A DNA stretch of 64,000 nt from Thiohalocapsa sp. (GCA_021736785.1 JAIPFF010000026.1:1-64000), one strand, 5' to 3'; counted from the first letter of the stretch, positions 46,648 through 56,932 are shown. Numbers and translations are program-made. The notes: generated by a model not told the origin, from the sequence alone.

Positions 46648-47555
46648 TGAGCGATGTCGATTTGACAGCATCTGCAATGGAACCCGACTTCGAAAGGCCG
46701 AACCTCGAGCGGCAGTTGCTCGAAGGCCGGGCGATCAAAAACAACGTGCTGACAGGACTGACCTGGATCGTCGCCATTATCGCGTCGATCCCGCTGTTGT
46801 CGGTCATTTACATGTTGCTGGTGCGGGGCGGCTCGCGCTTGTTCGGTGCCGATTTCGCCGAGGTGCTGACCGGATTGCCGCCCGCGGGGTTCGAGATGGG
46901 CGGCGGTATCGGTCCCGCGATCGTCGGCACGTTGGTGATGGTGGCGATTGCGGCCGTGATCAGCGTGCCTTTCGGCATTCTGGCTGCTATTCATCTTGCG
47001 ATGCTGGATCCGCACAGCAAGACGGCCACGATGGCCCGCTTCCTGGCGAAGGTGCTGACCGGGTTTCCGTCTATTTTGGCCGGCGTGTTTATCTATGCGG
47101 TGATCGTCATCAGCTTCGGCTATTCCGCCTTGGCGGGCGGTATCGCGTTGGCCGTGCTGATGCTGCCCACGGTGGTACTGGCCGCCGAGGAGGCCATCAA
47201 GCAAGTGCCGCAGCGCATGAAGGACGCCGCCTTCGGCATGGGCTGCACGCGCACCCAGGTTATCTGGAAGGTGGTGCTGCCGACGGGGCTGCCCGGTATT
47301 CTGACCGGCGTCATGCTGGCGATTGCCGGCGCCGCAGGTGAATCGGCGCCACTGCTGTTCACGGCGCTGTTCAGCAACTACTACCTGAGCGAGTTGATGG
47401 AGCCGACCGCCTCGCTCTCGATTCTGATCTACAACTTCTCCGGGATGCCGTTCGAGAACCAGATCGAACTGGCCTGGACAGCGTCGTTGGTGCTGGTGCT
47501 GATTGTCCTGGTCTTCAACATTCTGGCCCGACTGGTCGGCCAACCCAAGGTCTAA
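46647..47555 (+). CDS. pstA: Phosphate ABC transporter permease PstA
   Basis: The 302-residue permease starts at the ATG overlapping the pstC stop. It has six helices, including WIVAIIASIPLLSVIYMLLV and VVISFGYSALAGGIALAVLM, and the PstB-contact loop MKDAAFGMGCTRTQVIWKVVLP. The C terminus (LVLIVLVFNILARLVG) is typical. Together with PstC and PstB it imports phosphate at the cost of ATP. A GTG three bases upstream would add only one residue. The next gene, pstB, starts 18 bp after the stop. Confidence 0.95.
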   Translation: MSDVDLTASAMEPDFERPNLERQLLEGRAIKNNVLTGLTWIVAIIASIPLLSVIYMLLVRGGSRLFGADFAEVLTGLPPAGFEMGGGIGPAIVGTLVMVAIAAVISVPFGILAAIHLAMLDPHSKTATMARFLAKVLTGFPSILAGVFIYAVIVISFGYSALAGGIALAVLMLPTVVLAAEEAIKQVPQRMKDAAFGMGCTRTQVIWKVVLPTGLPGILTGVMLAIAGAAGESAPLLFTALFSNYYLSELMEPTASLSILIYNFSGMPFENQIELAWTASLVLVLIVLVFNILARLVGQPKV

Positions 47556-47573
47556 GCCGCGAGGTATTGGTCA

Positions 47574-48398
47574 ATGAGTGCAACAGCAGAAGCGGTCTTC
47601 GTGGCCGAGCCTTTTGCCCCGGCGGGCGATGTCGTCATCGACTGCAACGTCGAAAAGATTTTCTACGGCGATTTTCTTGCCGTACGCGACAGCGTCGTGC
47701 CGATCGAGAAGAACAAAATCACGGGTTTCATCGGCCCGTCCGGCTGCGGCAAGTCCACCGTGCTGCGCAGCCTCAATCGGATGAATGACCTGATCAACGT
47801 CTTCCGGTTCGAAGGAAGCGTGATGTACCACGGTCAGGACATCTATGCGAAGAAGGTCGATCCAGTCGTTGTCCGTCGCTACATCGGCATGGTGTTCCAG
47901 CAACCGAATCCGTTTTCGATGAGCATCTACGACAATGTTGCCTTCGGCCTGCGCCTGAACAAGTTCAAGGGCGATATCGACGCGAAGGTGCAGAAAGCCC
48001 TGGAACGGGCGGCACTCTGGAAAGAGGTCAAGGACAAACTGAAGAACAGCGGTCTGTCACTGTCCGGCGGCCAGCAGCAGCGTCTTTGCATCGCTCGCGC
48101 GATCGCAACCGAGCCCGACGTGCTGCTGATGGACGAGCCTTGCTCGGCACTCGACCCGATTGCGACACGCCAAGTCGAAGAACTGATGCTGGAGCTGAAA
48201 AAGCGCTTCACGGTGGCGCTCGTCACGCACAATATGCAGCAAGCGACTCGCGTTGCCGACACGACCGCCTTCTTCTCGGTGGATATCTCGCGCGGCGGGC
48301 GAACCGGCTACCTGGTGGAGATGGCTCCGACGCAACAGGTTTTCGAGGATCCGCAGGAGCAACTGACACGGGAGTACGTCAGGGGCGAGTTCAGCTAG
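47574..48398 (+). CDS. pstB: Phosphate ABC transporter ATP-binding protein PstB
   Basis: ATG 47574 has GAGGT upstream. The 274-residue ATPase has Walker [11 protein letters not shown]-loop in [20 protein letters not shown], signature [15 protein letters not shown] and Walker [13 protein letters not shown]. The PstB-specific [16 protein letters not shown] and the C-terminal [16 protein letters not shown] are present, which separates it from other ABC ATPases. It energises PstCA on the cytoplasmic side. No phoU follows; the next 600 bp are non-coding, so the negative regulator must be encoded elsewhere. Confidence 0.97.
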   Translation: MSATAEAVFVAEPFAPAGDVVIDCNVEKIFYGDFLAVRDSVVPIEKNKITGFIGPSGCGKSTVLRSLNRMNDLINVFRFEGSVMYHGQDIYAKKVDPVVVRRYIGMVFQQPNPFSMSIYDNVAFGLRLNKFKGDIDAKVQKALERAALWKEVKDKLKNSGLSLSGGQQQRLCIARAIATEPDVLLMDEPCSALDPIATRQVEELMLELKKRFTVALVTHNMQQATRVADTTAFFSVDISRGGRTGYLVEMAPTQQVFEDPQEQLTREYVRGEFS

Positions 48399-49010
48399 CC
48401 GGGCGTCCGGGCGGTTCGCCGCTGGACATGCGGTCGTCGACAATCCGACAGAACCAGCGCTCGCCCGGCAACCATTGCTTCGATATCGCAGTGGCTTGGA
48501 TGGGCCTCGGTGCGAGCTTGGGCGGAGAATAGCCAGTCCTGAGGTCGGCCGACAGGACAAGCGATGCCGCGCTACGAGACCTCTCCGGAGGTCGGGGCGA
48601 ATTCAGCGCTACGTTGGCGGGGCGCTGAATGGGTGCTTCCCGCGATCGACTCGATCGGCGCGGAAGTCCCGTATGATAAGGGCCCGGCGTCGGCGGCTAC
48701 CGCGCATCGTCACTGTCGGTGGCCGTTGCCGACGAGGCTACTTGTCCCTATCCGAAGGCCGCCTCGGCGACAGCGCAAGCGTCTACCCGACACTGACTGA
48801 CGGCCGGTCAACTGCCGAGGAAATGAGCTATATCGCGTTGCCGCCGAAACTGTTCTTGCTCGCAAGATCCAAGCGATGGAGGGTCAACTGAGCGAGCGCT
48901 CGGAACGTGCTGCCGTGGACGCGAGTACGCCCGGGCAGATTGTGCCGCGACTCGCGCGTATTCTTCGTCGCACTTGGGCGCCCCTCCGACACCGTAGCAT
49001 GCGGCGCTAG
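48399..49010. other. Non-coding region downstream of pstB
   Basis: About 610 bp where phoU would normally lie. Frames on both strands are short or rich in Arg/Pro codons with no plausible start. No terminator with a T-run was recognised. Confidence 0.5.
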
Positions 49011-49688
49011 ATGACAAACGCCGGCCGCCTGAATTTGCCCGCGATAGAGGCTTCGCTGCGCGCCCTGCAGTTCGACTTCGAGGCCGTCAACGCGACCCTG
49101 TCGTCCCCCCGTGATCCGCTGACCGATGAAGTCTTGCACCGCCTGCTGCTCGGCTATGGTTACGTCGACGACTTGTTGGCGAATAACATCGATCTCTTCG
49201 CCGCCGGCAACTCGCGCCATCTACTTGAGATCAATCTACTCGTGCTCTGTGGCAGAGATGAGCTTACGCGGGACGAGTGTAGACAACTTGTCGAGGCGAC
49301 AGAGGAGCGCTTCTACGCCAATCACGACGGCGGGGTCGGCGAGCTGATCTCGTGGGTTCGCATGATGCGCGCGGAGACGGTGTGGCGCCAAGCGGCGAGC
49401 GCCTATATTCATATTTTGAGCCAACCGCAGCTCTTTATCGAAGGCAATCACCGCGCCGGCTCGTTGATTATGAGCTGGATATTGGCGCGGGCCGGGAAGC
49501 CGCCGTTCGTGCTGTCGGTCGAGAATGCAAAGGCCTACTTCGATCCATCGACGCTGGCAAAGAACGCCCGGAAGAACACCCTCAACATGATGCTGAGGCG
49601 CCCGAAACTGATGAAGCGATTCGCCGATCTGCTGAAGGTCGAGGCGCAGCCGGCCTATGTTCTTCAGCCGAGAGAAGCGTGGCGCTGA
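49011..49688 (+). CDS. Fic-like protein with degenerate active-site motif
   Basis: The 225-residue all-helical protein carries SQPQLFIEGNHRAGSLIMSW around residue 140, which aligns with the Fic motif HxFx[DE]GNxRxxR but has Gln for the catalytic His, His for Gly and no final Arg. The following SVENAKAYFDPSTLAKNAR resembles the region after the Fic motif. The helical N terminus (LHRLLLGYGYVDDLLANNID) is also Fic-like. Without the His, AMP transfer is unlikely; a binding or regulatory role is more probable. ATG 49011 has no clear ribosome-binding site. The gene is isolated in an accessory stretch with decayed genes nearby. Confidence 0.65.
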   Translation: MTNAGRLNLPAIEASLRALQFDFEAVNATLSSPRDPLTDEVLHRLLLGYGYVDDLLANNIDLFAAGNSRHLLEINLLVLCGRDELTRDECRQLVEATEERFYANHDGGVGELISWVRMMRAETVWRQAASAYIHILSQPQLFIEGNHRAGSLIMSWILARAGKPPFVLSVENAKAYFDPSTLAKNARKNTLNMMLRRPKLMKRFADLLKVEAQPAYVLQPREAWR

Positions 49689-49739
49689 TTGCGCCGGTTG
49701 CGCGCCAGGCACCTGCACCGCGCCCCGGCCCGGAGGCCT

Positions 49740-49955
49740 GAGCTCAAGCTGCTGCGGCGAGCCGGTATCGAGTCCGGCAGCGGGGCCATCCTGAAACAGC
49801 GCATTCTCGGTGGCCGTCACCAGGCTGTTGCCCGATGGTGTCGGCGACAGGCTCTCCAAAGCCTGTTTATTGCGTACGCCCGCGCGCTGGTCCGCGGTCG
49901 ACAAAAATTTGGCCGGCGTCGGGATCTCGCGAACGAACGTTCCGTCCAAGGTCAT
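49740..49955 (-). pseudogene. Remnant of an esterase-like phytase-family gene
   Basis: On the minus strand the frame starting at ATG 49955 reads LDGTFVREIPTPAKFL, then AGVRNKQALESLSPTPSGNS and LVTATENALFQDGPAA, which is typical of the beta-propeller of esterase-like phytase-family proteins (PF13449 type). The similarity fades near 49750 and the frame then runs through the Fic-like gene in antisense. A stop lies directly upstream of the ATG and no signal peptide or remaining blades are seen, so only an internal piece of about 60-70 codons survives. Its decay suggests an old deletion or insertion event in this accessory stretch. Confidence 0.6.
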
Positions 49956-50329
49956 CTTCTATGTAGTCGGCCCAGAAGCAGATCTCGTCCGCATTGCGCC
50001 GGCCCGAGCATGCACGCCAGAACCACTGCGCCGGGCGTCAGTCCCGAGACGACCTAGACCGTGTTCTTCATCGCCATGGTCCCTTCGCTGCATCGTGGGC
50101 GGGCAACGAGTGCCCGATGAGAGCGTGCAGTGTAAGGGTGTCGTGTGTAAGCGCGATTAACCGAAGGCGACGGAATGACGACGGGATGGTCGGCCGGGCA
50201 GGCATGGCGCCCGAGGCAGGGAGGGCTAGCGGTTGATCGACGCGAGCGCCGGTCCGGCGCCGACATGTTGTCCAAGCGACGCCGCGCCACCCCGGACGGA
50301 AGCGCCGAGTTTCGCGGAGCGGTCGACGC
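49956..50329. other. Intergenic region beside the phytase-like remnant
   Basis: About 370 bp. The minus strand shows fragments such as WADYIEDDLG in a different frame from the remnant, possibly more of the decayed gene. No intact gene, RNA or terminator is evident. Confidence 0.45.
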
Positions 50330-50770
50330 TCAAGCGACGCGGCGCTCGACGACGTGGGAAAGCTCGCTGCGCACGCGTTGCCAAGCGGCCTGCCGATCGC
50401 ACGCCTTGCCCCTGGCGGCGCGCCATGCCTGCCAAGAGCGATAGTCGTTCCATGTCGACGACTCTCGGGTCAGCCGCTCGAGCACGAAGGGCTTCTGGTA
50501 AGGGATGCAATTGGGTCCGTAGCGCGGATCCCGGTCGATCCAACGATTGTCGTCGGCATCACCCGCCGGACGGGCGTAGGCGATGTGGCAGACCGCATCG
50601 CTCGGCTTGTCGCACCAGTACGGATCGACCCAGACCACACCCCGCCCATTGACCGTTTCGACGACGAAGACCTCGGCGGCATAGTGGCTGCAGAGCTGCA
50701 GCGGTCGGGTGCGCTGCGGCATGCGGACCTGCAGGGGAACGAGTAACTTGATCGCGTCCGTGAGCTCCAT
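50330..50770 (-). CDS. Hypothetical protein, 146 aa
   Basis: ATG 50770 starts MELTDAIKLLVPLQVRMPQR. The middle part is aromatic- and Cys-containing (LCSHYAAEVFVVETVNGRGV, WVDPYWCDKPSDAVCHIAYA) and the C-terminal half is rich in Trp and Arg (NDYRSWQAWRAARGKACDRQ). There is no signal peptide or membrane helix. The frame is open to 50830 but the extra residues look random. No family recognised. The regular amino-acid composition supports a true gene. It is preceded by an AT-rich stretch (TTTTTATGACAATTG) that could hold its promoter. Confidence 0.6.
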   Translation of the reverse strand: MELTDAIKLLVPLQVRMPQRTRPLQLCSHYAAEVFVVETVNGRGVVWVDPYWCDKPSDAVCHIAYARPAGDADDNRWIDRDPRYGPNCIPYQKPFVLERLTRESSTWNDYRSWQAWRAARGKACDRQAAWQRVRSELSHVVERRVA

Positions 50771-51104
50771 GGGATTTTTATGACAATTGTGTGACAGCCG
50801 CAGTCTAGTCCAGCAAAAATGCCGAAGCAAGTCAGAGCATTAAACGAGACGAGGGCATCTTGGCGGACATGCTTTCGACATGGGCCCGTGATGCTTGGCG
50901 TGGTTCTGTATCTCCCGCGGAAGGCTGTCCGCGAAGACGGCCGCGGGTTGCCGGAGGGGGTAGCGCGAAGGGAGGTGGGGCAATCTTCGCCGGCGCGGGC
51001 TTGCGGACGACGTCTGCCGAAAATCATACGCTCCTGGTGGCGGAGCCGTTCTGCTTGCGAGGTGCATCGGCAGTCATGCTCCGGCTCCCGTGCCGCCGGC
51101 TGAA
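50771..51104. other. Non-coding region
   Basis: About 330 bp between two minus-strand genes. It begins with an AT-rich tract, a likely promoter for the 146-residue gene; the rest is GC-rich without recognisable features. Confidence 0.45.
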
Positions 51105-51449
51105 TCAGTTTCCGGGATCGCCGTAGAAGACGTAGTTAGTCGAATAGTCACTGATTTCGAAGTAAACCTTGCGCTCGCCGGAATCCTGCTCGTTGTTGAG
51201 ATTGGCATCCAGCACCCCGTAAGCGAAGCGGTAGGGTCGGCTGCCGCTGCCTTGGGTGGCCGTTGCCGTCGACAATTTGTCGATCTTGATAAAGCGCTTC
51301 ACCACCTTTCCGCCCGAATAGACCTCCAGTACGCCGTTGGCGCCGGTCCAATTCTGGATCGAGCGGCCGATCTTGTTCTGGGTTTCCTGTGTGCAGCCGG
51401 CGGTCAGCGCCAGTACCGTTGCGCCGAGCGCCACGACGACAACTCTCAT
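51105..51449 (-). CDS. Small hypothetical lipoprotein, 114 aa
   Basis: ATG 51449 has GGAG upstream. The first 18 residues are a lipoprotein signal with lipobox LALTAGC, so the mature protein starts CTQETQNKIG. The remainder is a single beta-rich domain (GVLEVYSGGKVVKRFIKIDK, RFAYGVLDANLNNEQDSGER, KVYFEISDYSTNYVFYGDPG). It looks complete and intact. No family was recognised. The protein should be anchored in the inner or outer membrane facing the periplasm. It lies 184 bp downstream of glgP on the same strand but is probably separately transcribed. Confidence 0.8.
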   Translation of the reverse strand: MRVVVVALGATVLALTAGCTQETQNKIGRSIQNWTGANGVLEVYSGGKVVKRFIKIDKLSTATATQGSGSRPYRFAYGVLDANLNNEQDSGERKVYFEISDYSTNYVFYGDPGN

Positions 51450-51633
51450 CGGTGATACTCCGTCGTGTTTCGAGAAGTGGGATGCGTGCATGATACCGGG
51501 GTCGGAAGGGCAAATGCCCGGTTGCCCTGCCCGAAAACGAGAGACACCGGCGCGACTGTCCTCGCGCGCCCTGCGCAGCGCGGCTGCAGTTGCGACGCTA
51601 TTCGGCGGCGGCGTTGCCGACATACCGCGCGTC

Positions 51634-54138
51634 TCAGAGATCAATCGGGACCGGCTCGACCTTCCAGATCTCGTCCGCGTACTGGCGAATGGCCCGGTCG
51701 GACGAGAACTTGCCGATACGGGCCGTATTCAGTATGGACATTCGCTCCCAATGGTGGCGGGCGCGGTAATCCTGTCCAACCTGCTGTTGCGCCCGTGCGT
51801 AGCTGTGGAAGTCGGCCAGCACCATGAACGGATCGCTATGGATCAGATTGTCGGTCAGGGGGCGAAACAGCTCGGTGTCGCCGTGAGAGAAAATGCCTGA
51901 ATTGATCAGATCGATGACCGAACGAATGACATCGTCGTTTCGGTACAATTCCCCCGGATGATAACCCTCGGCCTGGCGCTGCCGGACTTCTTCCGCGGTC
52001 ATGCCGAACAGAAAGAAATTGTCGTGTCCGACCGCGTCGCGGATCTCGATATTGGCGCCGTCCAGCGTGCCGATGGTCAGCGCGCCGTTCATCGAGAACT
52101 TCATATTTCCCGTGCCCGAGGCCTCCTTGCCTGCCATCGAGATCTGCTCGGACAGGTCGGCGGCGGGATAGAGACGCTGCCCGTTTTTGACATTGAAGTC
52201 GGGCATGAAGACAACGCGCAGGTAGCCGTTGACTTGTGGGTCATGGTTGACGACATCGGCGATCGCATTGACCAGCTTGATGATCAGCTTGGCCATAAAA
52301 TAGCCGGGTGCGGCCTTGCCGCCGAAGATGAAGGTGCGCGGCGTCAGCTCGACATTGGGGTGACGCTTGATCTGCTCGTAGAGCCAGACGATATGCAGCA
52401 GATTGAGATGTTGGCGCTTATATTCGTGAAGCCGCTTCGCCTGCACGTCGAACAGCGTCTGGGGATCCGGGGCAAAGCCCGTCCGCTCTCCGAGCCAGTT
52501 GGACAGTTCGCGTTTCGCGGCCGTTTTGACTTCGTGCCAGCGCTCCTGCAGGCCGTGGTCTTCTGCATGCCCTTCCAGCGCTTGGAGGCAGTCCAGGTCG
52601 CGCACCCAGCGGTCGTCGCCGCAGGTCTCGGTGATCAGCGCCGCGAGCCGCGGGTTGCTGACGACGATAAAGCGCCGCGGGGTCACGCCGTTGGTGACAT
52701 TGTGGAACTTCTCGGGCCAGAGCTCGTGGAAATCGCGCATGACCGTCGATTTCAAAAGCTCCGTGTGGAGCTCCGCCACGCCGTTGACGGCGTTGCTGCC
52801 GACCGCGGCCAGATGCGCCATGCGCACGTATCGCATGCCGCCGTCCTCGCCGCCGATCAGCGACATTCGCCCGATCCGTGCCTCGTCGCCCAGGAAGTGC
52901 ACGCGGACTTGGTCGAGAAACCGCTGATTGATTTCGTAGATGATCTCCAAGTGCCGCGGCAGCGTGCGCTCGAACAACTCCACCGGCCAAGTCTCCAGCG
53001 CCTCCGGCAGCAGTGTGTGATTGGTGAAATGGCAGCTGCGTTGGGTGATGTCCCAGGCCTGATCCCAGTGCATGAAATGCTCGTCCATCAGCAGGCGCAT
53101 GAGCTCGGCGACCGCCAGCGACGGATGGGTGTCGTTCAGCTGCACCGCGAACTTCTCGTGAAGGGCGTCCAAGGAGCCCGCGATACCCGCCTGCAGCCGG
53201 ATCATGTCCTGCAGCGAGCACGAGACGAAGAAGAATTGCTGCTTCAGCCGCAGTTCCTTACCTGCCTCGGGCTCGTCGTTGGGATACAGCACCTTCGAGA
53301 TCGTTTCCGCCTCCATTTTTGCGTGCACGGCGCCGTAGTAGTCGCCGACGTTGAAGGTCTGAAAATCGAACGATTCGGGCGCCTCGGCCTTCCACAGGCG
53401 GAGCAGATTCACGTTGTTGACGCCGTAGCCCATGATCGGCGTGTCGTAGGCGACGCCGTTGACGATCCGCGCCGGAATCCATCGCATGCGCAGTTCGCCG
53501 TGCTCGTCGGTATAGCGTTCCGTGTGACCGCCGTAGCCGACCGGGAACGAGAGCTTGGGACGCGGTATCTCCCAGGGGTTGCCGTTGCGCAGCCAGGTGT
53601 CGCCGCGCTCCACCTGCCAGCCGTCCACCATGACTTGATCGAAGATCCCGAACTCGTAGCGGATGCCGTAACCGATGGCCGGGATCTGCAGCGTGGCCAG
53701 CGAGTCCATGAAGCAGGCGGCCAGCCGGCCCAGTCCGCCGTTGCCGAGCCCGGGCTCTTCCTCGGTTTCGAGAATGCCGGGGAAGTCGAGACCCAACTCT
53801 TCGCCGGCCTGCCGCGCGGTATCGGCGATACCGAGGTTGACCAGGTTGTTGGCCAAGTGCGGCCCGAGCAGGAACTCCGCGGACAAATAACAAACGGTGC
53901 GGGAATTGCGATTCTTGAACGCTTTTGCCGACTGGATCCATCGCTCCAGCAGACGGTCGCGCACGGTAAAGGCCGCCGCCATGTAGAGGTCGTTCGGCGT
54001 GGCGACCTCGAGGAAACGGCCCTGAATGTAGAACAAGTTATCGATATAGGCCTGCTTCAGGGCCTCCTTCGACATGCCGGTGCGGGTATGCTCCTGCACT
54101 GATTGCGCTGACTCTCCGGATTTGATGACGGCGCTCAT
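51634..54138 (-). CDS. glgP: Glycogen/maltodextrin phosphorylase
   Basis: The 834-residue enzyme releases glucose-1-phosphate from alpha-1,4-glucans. The PLP-binding Lys lies in EASGTGNMKFSMNGALTIGT, followed by LDGANIEIRDAVGHDNFF, and the N-terminal half carries GLGNGGLGRLAACFMDSLAT and YGIRYEFGIFDQ. Length is typical. ATG 54138 has GGAG upstream. It lies 96 bp downstream of the phosphoketolase gene on the same strand; together they would turn stored glycogen into acetyl phosphate and ATP. Regulatory phosphorylation sites of animal enzymes are absent, as expected. Confidence 0.96.
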   Translation of the reverse strand: MSAVIKSGESAQSVQEHTRTGMSKEALKQAYIDNLFYIQGRFLEVATPNDLYMAAAFTVRDRLLERWIQSAKAFKNRNSRTVCYLSAEFLLGPHLANNLVNLGIADTARQAGEELGLDFPGILETEEEPGLGNGGLGRLAACFMDSLATLQIPAIGYGIRYEFGIFDQVMVDGWQVERGDTWLRNGNPWEIPRPKLSFPVGYGGHTERYTDEHGELRMRWIPARIVNGVAYDTPIMGYGVNNVNLLRLWKAEAPESFDFQTFNVGDYYGAVHAKMEAETISKVLYPNDEPEAGKELRLKQQFFFVSCSLQDMIRLQAGIAGSLDALHEKFAVQLNDTHPSLAVAELMRLLMDEHFMHWDQAWDITQRSCHFTNHTLLPEALETWPVELFERTLPRHLEIIYEINQRFLDQVRVHFLGDEARIGRMSLIGGEDGGMRYVRMAHLAAVGSNAVNGVAELHTELLKSTVMRDFHELWPEKFHNVTNGVTPRRFIVVSNPRLAALITETCGDDRWVRDLDCLQALEGHAEDHGLQERWHEVKTAAKRELSNWLGERTGFAPDPQTLFDVQAKRLHEYKRQHLNLLHIVWLYEQIKRHPNVELTPRTFIFGGKAAPGYFMAKLIIKLVNAIADVVNHDPQVNGYLRVVFMPDFNVKNGQRLYPAADLSEQISMAGKEASGTGNMKFSMNGALTIGTLDGANIEIRDAVGHDNFFLFGMTAEEVRQRQAEGYHPGELYRNDDVIRSVIDLINSGIFSHGDTELFRPLTDNLIHSDPFMVLADFHSYARAQQQVGQDYRARHHWERMSILNTARIGKFSSDRAIRQYADEIWKVEPVPIDL

Positions 54139-54234
54139 GGTGACGTGGCTCCAGTCGCGAGCGGGCTCGTTGTCGTGTCGGTGGGCTGTTCGCGGGCCCG
54201 GTCCAGAACCGAGCCCGTACTTGTTGTTGTCTGT

Positions 54235-56628
54235 TTAATGCGGCCAGACCCAATTGTCCGCTTCCGGGAGATCGATACCGTATTCGTGGGCGTGATTGCG
54301 GCAGTCGATCTGCATATCCTTCAGCTTCTCCATCACGTGGGCACCGGCCACCTGCAGCCGCGGCACGCGCTTGATGACGTCCATCGCCAGCGTGAAGCGG
54401 TCGATCTCGTTTTCGATGGCGAGCTCCAAAGGCGTATTGATATTGCCCTTTTCCTTGTAGCCGCGCACGTGCAGGTTGTGGTGGTTGGTGCGCCGGTAGG
54501 CAAGGCGATGAATCAGCCAGGGGTAGCCGTGGAAATTGAAGATGACCGGCTTGTCCTTGGTGAACAGGCTATCGAACTCCGCGTCGGTGATGCCATGGGG
54601 ATGCTCGCCGTAGGACTGGATCTTGAACAGGTCGACAACGTTGATGAAGCGGATTTTGATGTCGTCGAAATGCGCGCGCAGCAGGGCGGTCGCCGCCAGT
54701 GCCTCTTTGGTGGGGATATCGCCGCAGCCCACCAGGACCACATCCGGCTCGCTGCCCTGATCGTTGCTGGCCCAATCCCAGATGCCCAGGCCCTTGGTGC
54801 AGTGCTTGATGGCCGCATCCATGTCCATGTACTGCAGGTGATTCTGCTTATCGGCGACGATGACGTTGATATCGTCCCGGCTTTGCAGACAGTGGTCCAC
54901 CGTCGACAGCAGTGTATTGACGTCCGGCGGCAGGTAGATGCGCGTGACCTCCGGGTTCTTGTTGACGACGACATCGAGAAAGCCCGGATCCTGATGCGTG
55001 AAGCCGTTGTGATCCTGGCGCCAGACAGTGGACGTGATCAGCAGATTGATCGACGAGATGCGCGCCCGCCAGGGAATCTCTTCGCAGATGGCGAGCCATT
55101 TGGCATGCTGGTTATACATGCTGTCGATGACGTGCACGAACGCTTCGTAGGTTGCGAAGAAGCCATGCCGCCCGGTCAGTACATAACCTTCGTACCAGCC
55201 CTCCAGCGTGTGCTCCGAGAGCATCTCGAGGACGCGCCCGTCGGGTGACAGCTCGCCGCCGTCCGCGTCTTCGTCCTTGTAGTCGCAGAGCCAGAGCTTT
55301 TTGGAGACCTCGTAGACCGCATCGAGCTTGTTGGAGGTATTCTCGTCCGGGCCGAAGACGCGGAAGTTGTCCATGTTCTTGGCCATGACGTCGCGCAGCA
55401 GCGCCCCGACCGGCTTGGTGTTCATATGCCGGGTGGTGGCCGGTTTGTCTACCGCGATCGCGTAGTCGCGGAAGTCCGGCATCCGCAGCGCTCGGCGCAG
55501 CAGACCTCCGTTTGCATGCGGGCTCGCGCTCATGCGCATGCTGCCCTTGGGGGCAATGGCACGCAGCTCCGCGCGCAGCCTGCCGGTCTCGTCGAAAAGC
55601 TCCTCGGGCTTGTAGCCGCGCATCCACTGCTCGAGTTGCTGCAGATGCTGCGGGTTGTTGCGCATGCCGGACAGCGGTACCTGATGAGCGCGCCAGAAGC
55701 CTTCGATCTTGTGCCCGTCGACCTCCGACGGGCCCGTCCAGCCCTTCGGACTGCGCAGCACGATCATCGGCCAATGGCAGCGAGTGGCCTTACCGTCGGC
55801 TCGTGCGTCTTGCTGCAGGCGCTTGATGTCGGCGTAGCAGCGATCCATGGTCGCGGCCATTTGCCGGTGCATTGTCTGCGGGTCGTCGCCCTCGACGAAA
55901 TGCGGCATCCAGCCGTAGCCGCGAAACAGGCTTTCCAACTCTTCTGTCGGGATGCGCGAGAGCAGCGTCGGGTTGTTGATCTTGTAGCCGTTCAGGTGAA
56001 GGATCGGCAGCACGGCGCCGTCTCGGACGGGGTTCAGGAACTTGCTCGAGTGCCAACTGGTGGCCAGCGGGCCGGTTTCCGCCTCGCCGTCGCCGACCGC
56101 GACCGCGACCAACAGATCCGGATTGTCGAAGGCCGCGCCGAAGGCATGGGAGATCGAATAGCCCAGCTCGCCGCCCTCGTGGATCGACCCCGGCGTCTCC
56201 GGCGTGCAGTGGGAGCCGATGCCGCCCGGAAACGAGAACTGCTTGAAGAAGGCGCGCATGCCTTCTTCGTCTTCGCTCTTGTTCGGGTAGATCTCGGAGT
56301 ACGTACCTTCCAGGTAGACCGGTGCCAGTACCCCGGGCGCGCCATGGCCCGGACCCGCAAGGAAGATCGCCTTTTGCTCGTGCTCGACGATGATGCGGTT
56401 CATGTGCACATACATGAACGACAGCCCGGGACTCGCGCCCCAATGACCGAGCAGACGCTGTTTCAGATGCGCCTCCTGCAGCGGCTCGCGTAACAGCGGA
56501 TTGTCGCGCAGGTAGATCATGCCGACGGCGAGGTAGTTGCATGCGCGCCAGTAGGCGTCGAGCAGGGCGAGCTGATCGTCGTCGAGTGGCGCGGCGTCGT
56601 GAGCGTGATCGGTAGATGCTGCGGACAT
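54235..56628 (-). CDS. xfp: Phosphoketolase
   Basis: The 797-residue ThDP enzyme splits xylulose-5-phosphate (or fructose-6-phosphate) with phosphate to acetyl phosphate. Landmarks are [50 protein letters not shown] and the ThDP-Mg site [19 protein letters not shown]. Later segments [20 protein letters not shown] and [17 protein letters not shown] are family signatures. A strong GGAGGT precedes the ATG. First gene of the pair with glgP. In autotrophs and sulfur bacteria it gives an energy-yielding bypass of lower glycolysis. Dual substrate use cannot be judged from sequence. Confidence 0.96.
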   Translation of the reverse strand: MSAASTDHAHDAAPLDDDQLALLDAYWRACNYLAVGMIYLRDNPLLREPLQEAHLKQRLLGHWGASPGLSFMYVHMNRIIVEHEQKAIFLAGPGHGAPGVLAPVYLEGTYSEIYPNKSEDEEGMRAFFKQFSFPGGIGSHCTPETPGSIHEGGELGYSISHAFGAAFDNPDLLVAVAVGDGEAETGPLATSWHSSKFLNPVRDGAVLPILHLNGYKINNPTLLSRIPTEELESLFRGYGWMPHFVEGDDPQTMHRQMAATMDRCYADIKRLQQDARADGKATRCHWPMIVLRSPKGWTGPSEVDGHKIEGFWRAHQVPLSGMRNNPQHLQQLEQWMRGYKPEELFDETGRLRAELRAIAPKGSMRMSASPHANGGLLRRALRMPDFRDYAIAVDKPATTRHMNTKPVGALLRDVMAKNMDNFRVFGPDENTSNKLDAVYEVSKKLWLCDYKDEDADGGELSPDGRVLEMLSEHTLEGWYEGYVLTGRHGFFATYEAFVHVIDSMYNQHAKWLAICEEIPWRARISSINLLITSTVWRQDHNGFTHQDPGFLDVVVNKNPEVTRIYLPPDVNTLLSTVDHCLQSRDDINVIVADKQNHLQYMDMDAAIKHCTKGLGIWDWASNDQGSEPDVVLVGCGDIPTKEALAATALLRAHFDDIKIRFINVVDLFKIQSYGEHPHGITDAEFDSLFTKDKPVIFNFHGYPWLIHRLAYRRTNHHNLHVRGYKEKGNINTPLELAIENEIDRFTLAMDVIKRVPRLQVAGAHVMEKLKDMQIDCRNHAHEYGIDLPEADNWVWPH

Positions 56629-56932
56629 GATGACCTCCGGTTGCTTGATGCCGAGCGCGACGAGCGGGTCGATGACCCACTCGCCTCATGCGCGCAGGCG
56701 TGCTCGGAAATTCGGTGGATACCGCTTGCGGTTTGCGTCCGGTCGATAGCGGCCGCCGCTTCCCGCTCGAAGCGGAGGATGATGCCGTGCGGGGCCGGCG
56801 GCAATGCCGACGCCGGGACATTGAACGCCTAAGCCTAGACTCGATTCATGAACGCTGCATGACGCTTTCGACGCGTGTCTGCGACCATTCATCGGAACCG
56901 GGAAAGTCCCGGCGACCGCGATAATGCCCGGC

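Noticed and set aside
51958-54102. 714-codon plus-strand open frame
   Set aside because: It lies entirely antisense to glycogen phosphorylase and shows no recognisable domain or ribosome-binding site.
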